Source: Haladaptatus halobius
GTDB taxonomy: Archaea > Halobacteriota > Halobacteria > Halobacteriales > Haladaptataceae
DNA: 64,000 bases
Assembly: GCF_020618475.1 (NCBI RefSeq)
Contig: NZ_CP085337.1
Location: forward strand, 248,001 to 312,000
Direction: 5' to 3'
Shown here: one piece after another, positions 63,812 through 64,000 of the stretch
How positions within the stretch are numbered: the first letter of the stretch is position 1
Layout: every line of letters begins with the position of its first letter
Notes under the pieces: model-generated
What the model saw: the letters and a program-made list of their open reading frames with translations, nothing else
Database searches by the model: none
What the model was told of the DNA's origin: nothing
Made by a program: the position numbers and the translations under genes

Positions 63812-64000
63812 ATGACCCTGATTAGCACACCAGAAGAGCACTTCGACGACCTGCCGGAGTTCCCGTACGATCCACAGTACGTCGATGTCGACGACGCGAA
63901 AATGGCCTACGTTGAGGTCGACGCAAATGAGGGTACGGCTGCCGACGCAGACGAAACGTTCCTCTGTCTGCACGGCGAACCGACGTGGTCGTATCTATAT
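63812..64000 (+). CDS. Haloalkane-dehalogenase-like alpha/beta hydrolase, N-terminal part
   Basis: From ATG 63812 the first 63 residues are in the window: MTLISTPEEHFDDLPEFPYD, then VDVDDAKMAYVEVD and FLCLHGEPTWSYLY, the oxyanion-hole HGEPTWS motif of haloalkane dehalogenases and epoxide-hydrolase-like relatives. The catalytic Asp and His lie beyond the window. An in-frame ATG ten codons upstream (63782) is an alternative start, but 63812 matches the usual family N-terminus. Real substrate is unknown, since many archaeal members are misnamed. Confidence 0.8.
   Translation, partial: MTLISTPEEHFDDLPEFPYDPQYVDVDDAKMAYVEVDANEGTAADADETFLCLHGEPTWSYLY

Overview
The window is haloarchaeal chromosomal DNA (class Halobacteria). 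The proteins are acidic. Exported proteins carry twin-arginine signals, often with lipoboxes. Regulators are of the IclR, ArsR-like and bacterio-opsin-activator (HTH-10) types. There is an Orc1/Cdc6 initiator with an adjacent repeat-bearing origin, a high-potential iron-sulfur protein, a KptA, and IS1341/IS605- and IS630-type debris. The genus cannot be fixed from sequence alone.

Layout. 0-6.5 kb is low-GC accessory DNA full of decaying genes: two SWIM zinc-finger remnants, a secreted protein, a membrane protein broken by one stop plus its small partner, an acetamidase, mini zinc-ribbon proteins and an IS630 remnant. 6.8-16 kb is a sugar-catabolic locus: IclR regulator, frameshifted ABC ATPase, truncated sugar-binding lipoprotein, DUF624-like membrane protein, GH2 glycosidase, galactonate dehydratase, an SDR with a premature stop, and a secreted GH43. 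The importer is destroyed, but GH2 and DgoD remain intact. 16.3-21.7 kb holds purA, a replication origin of about 0.7 kb with 20-bp ORB-like repeats, orc1/cdc6, a DUF763 gene and a small membrane protein. 21.9-32.4 kb carries HiPIP with a divergent HTH-10 regulator, a 2-oxoacid dehydrogenase E1 pair with a stand-alone lipoyl protein, a beta-propeller lipoprotein, another HTH-10 regulator, a Usp/RCK/CPA2 antiporter operon and a Thr-rich lipoprotein.

32.7-38 kb has an exported GH97 and a GH3 that look like an alpha- and beta-glycoside pair. 38-49.7 kb is an acetate module: two acetyl-CoA synthetases, a DUF4212/SSS symporter pair, and a regulator made of a recombinase-like domain, a GAF-like region and HTH-10. 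It is flanked by a Nudix pseudogene, a Usp tail, a nuoH fragment and a broken HTH-10 gene. 49.9-53.4 kb has an FAD monooxygenase, a GT2 glycosyltransferase and a lipoprotein. 53.4-57.5 kb is again accessory: a small zinc protein, an IS1341-type structured remnant, an ArsR-like regulator divergent from a nucleotide-binding-fold protein, and kptA. 57.6-64 kb has a FetAB-like transporter, a two-domain VOC protein, three conserved haloarchaeal genes, an IS605-type end-to-end remnant and the start of a haloalkane-dehalogenase-like gene.

Best leads: the origin with its own ORB sequence and 21-bp-phased copies (17990-18630); the HTH/NDT-or-TIR-like divergent pair (55280-56430); the orphan IS605 RNA-like elements; the acetate module with an acs paralogue that has lost the Lys of its adenylation loop; and the unusual density of single-lesion pseudogenes. 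No tRNA, rRNA or CRISPR array was seen.
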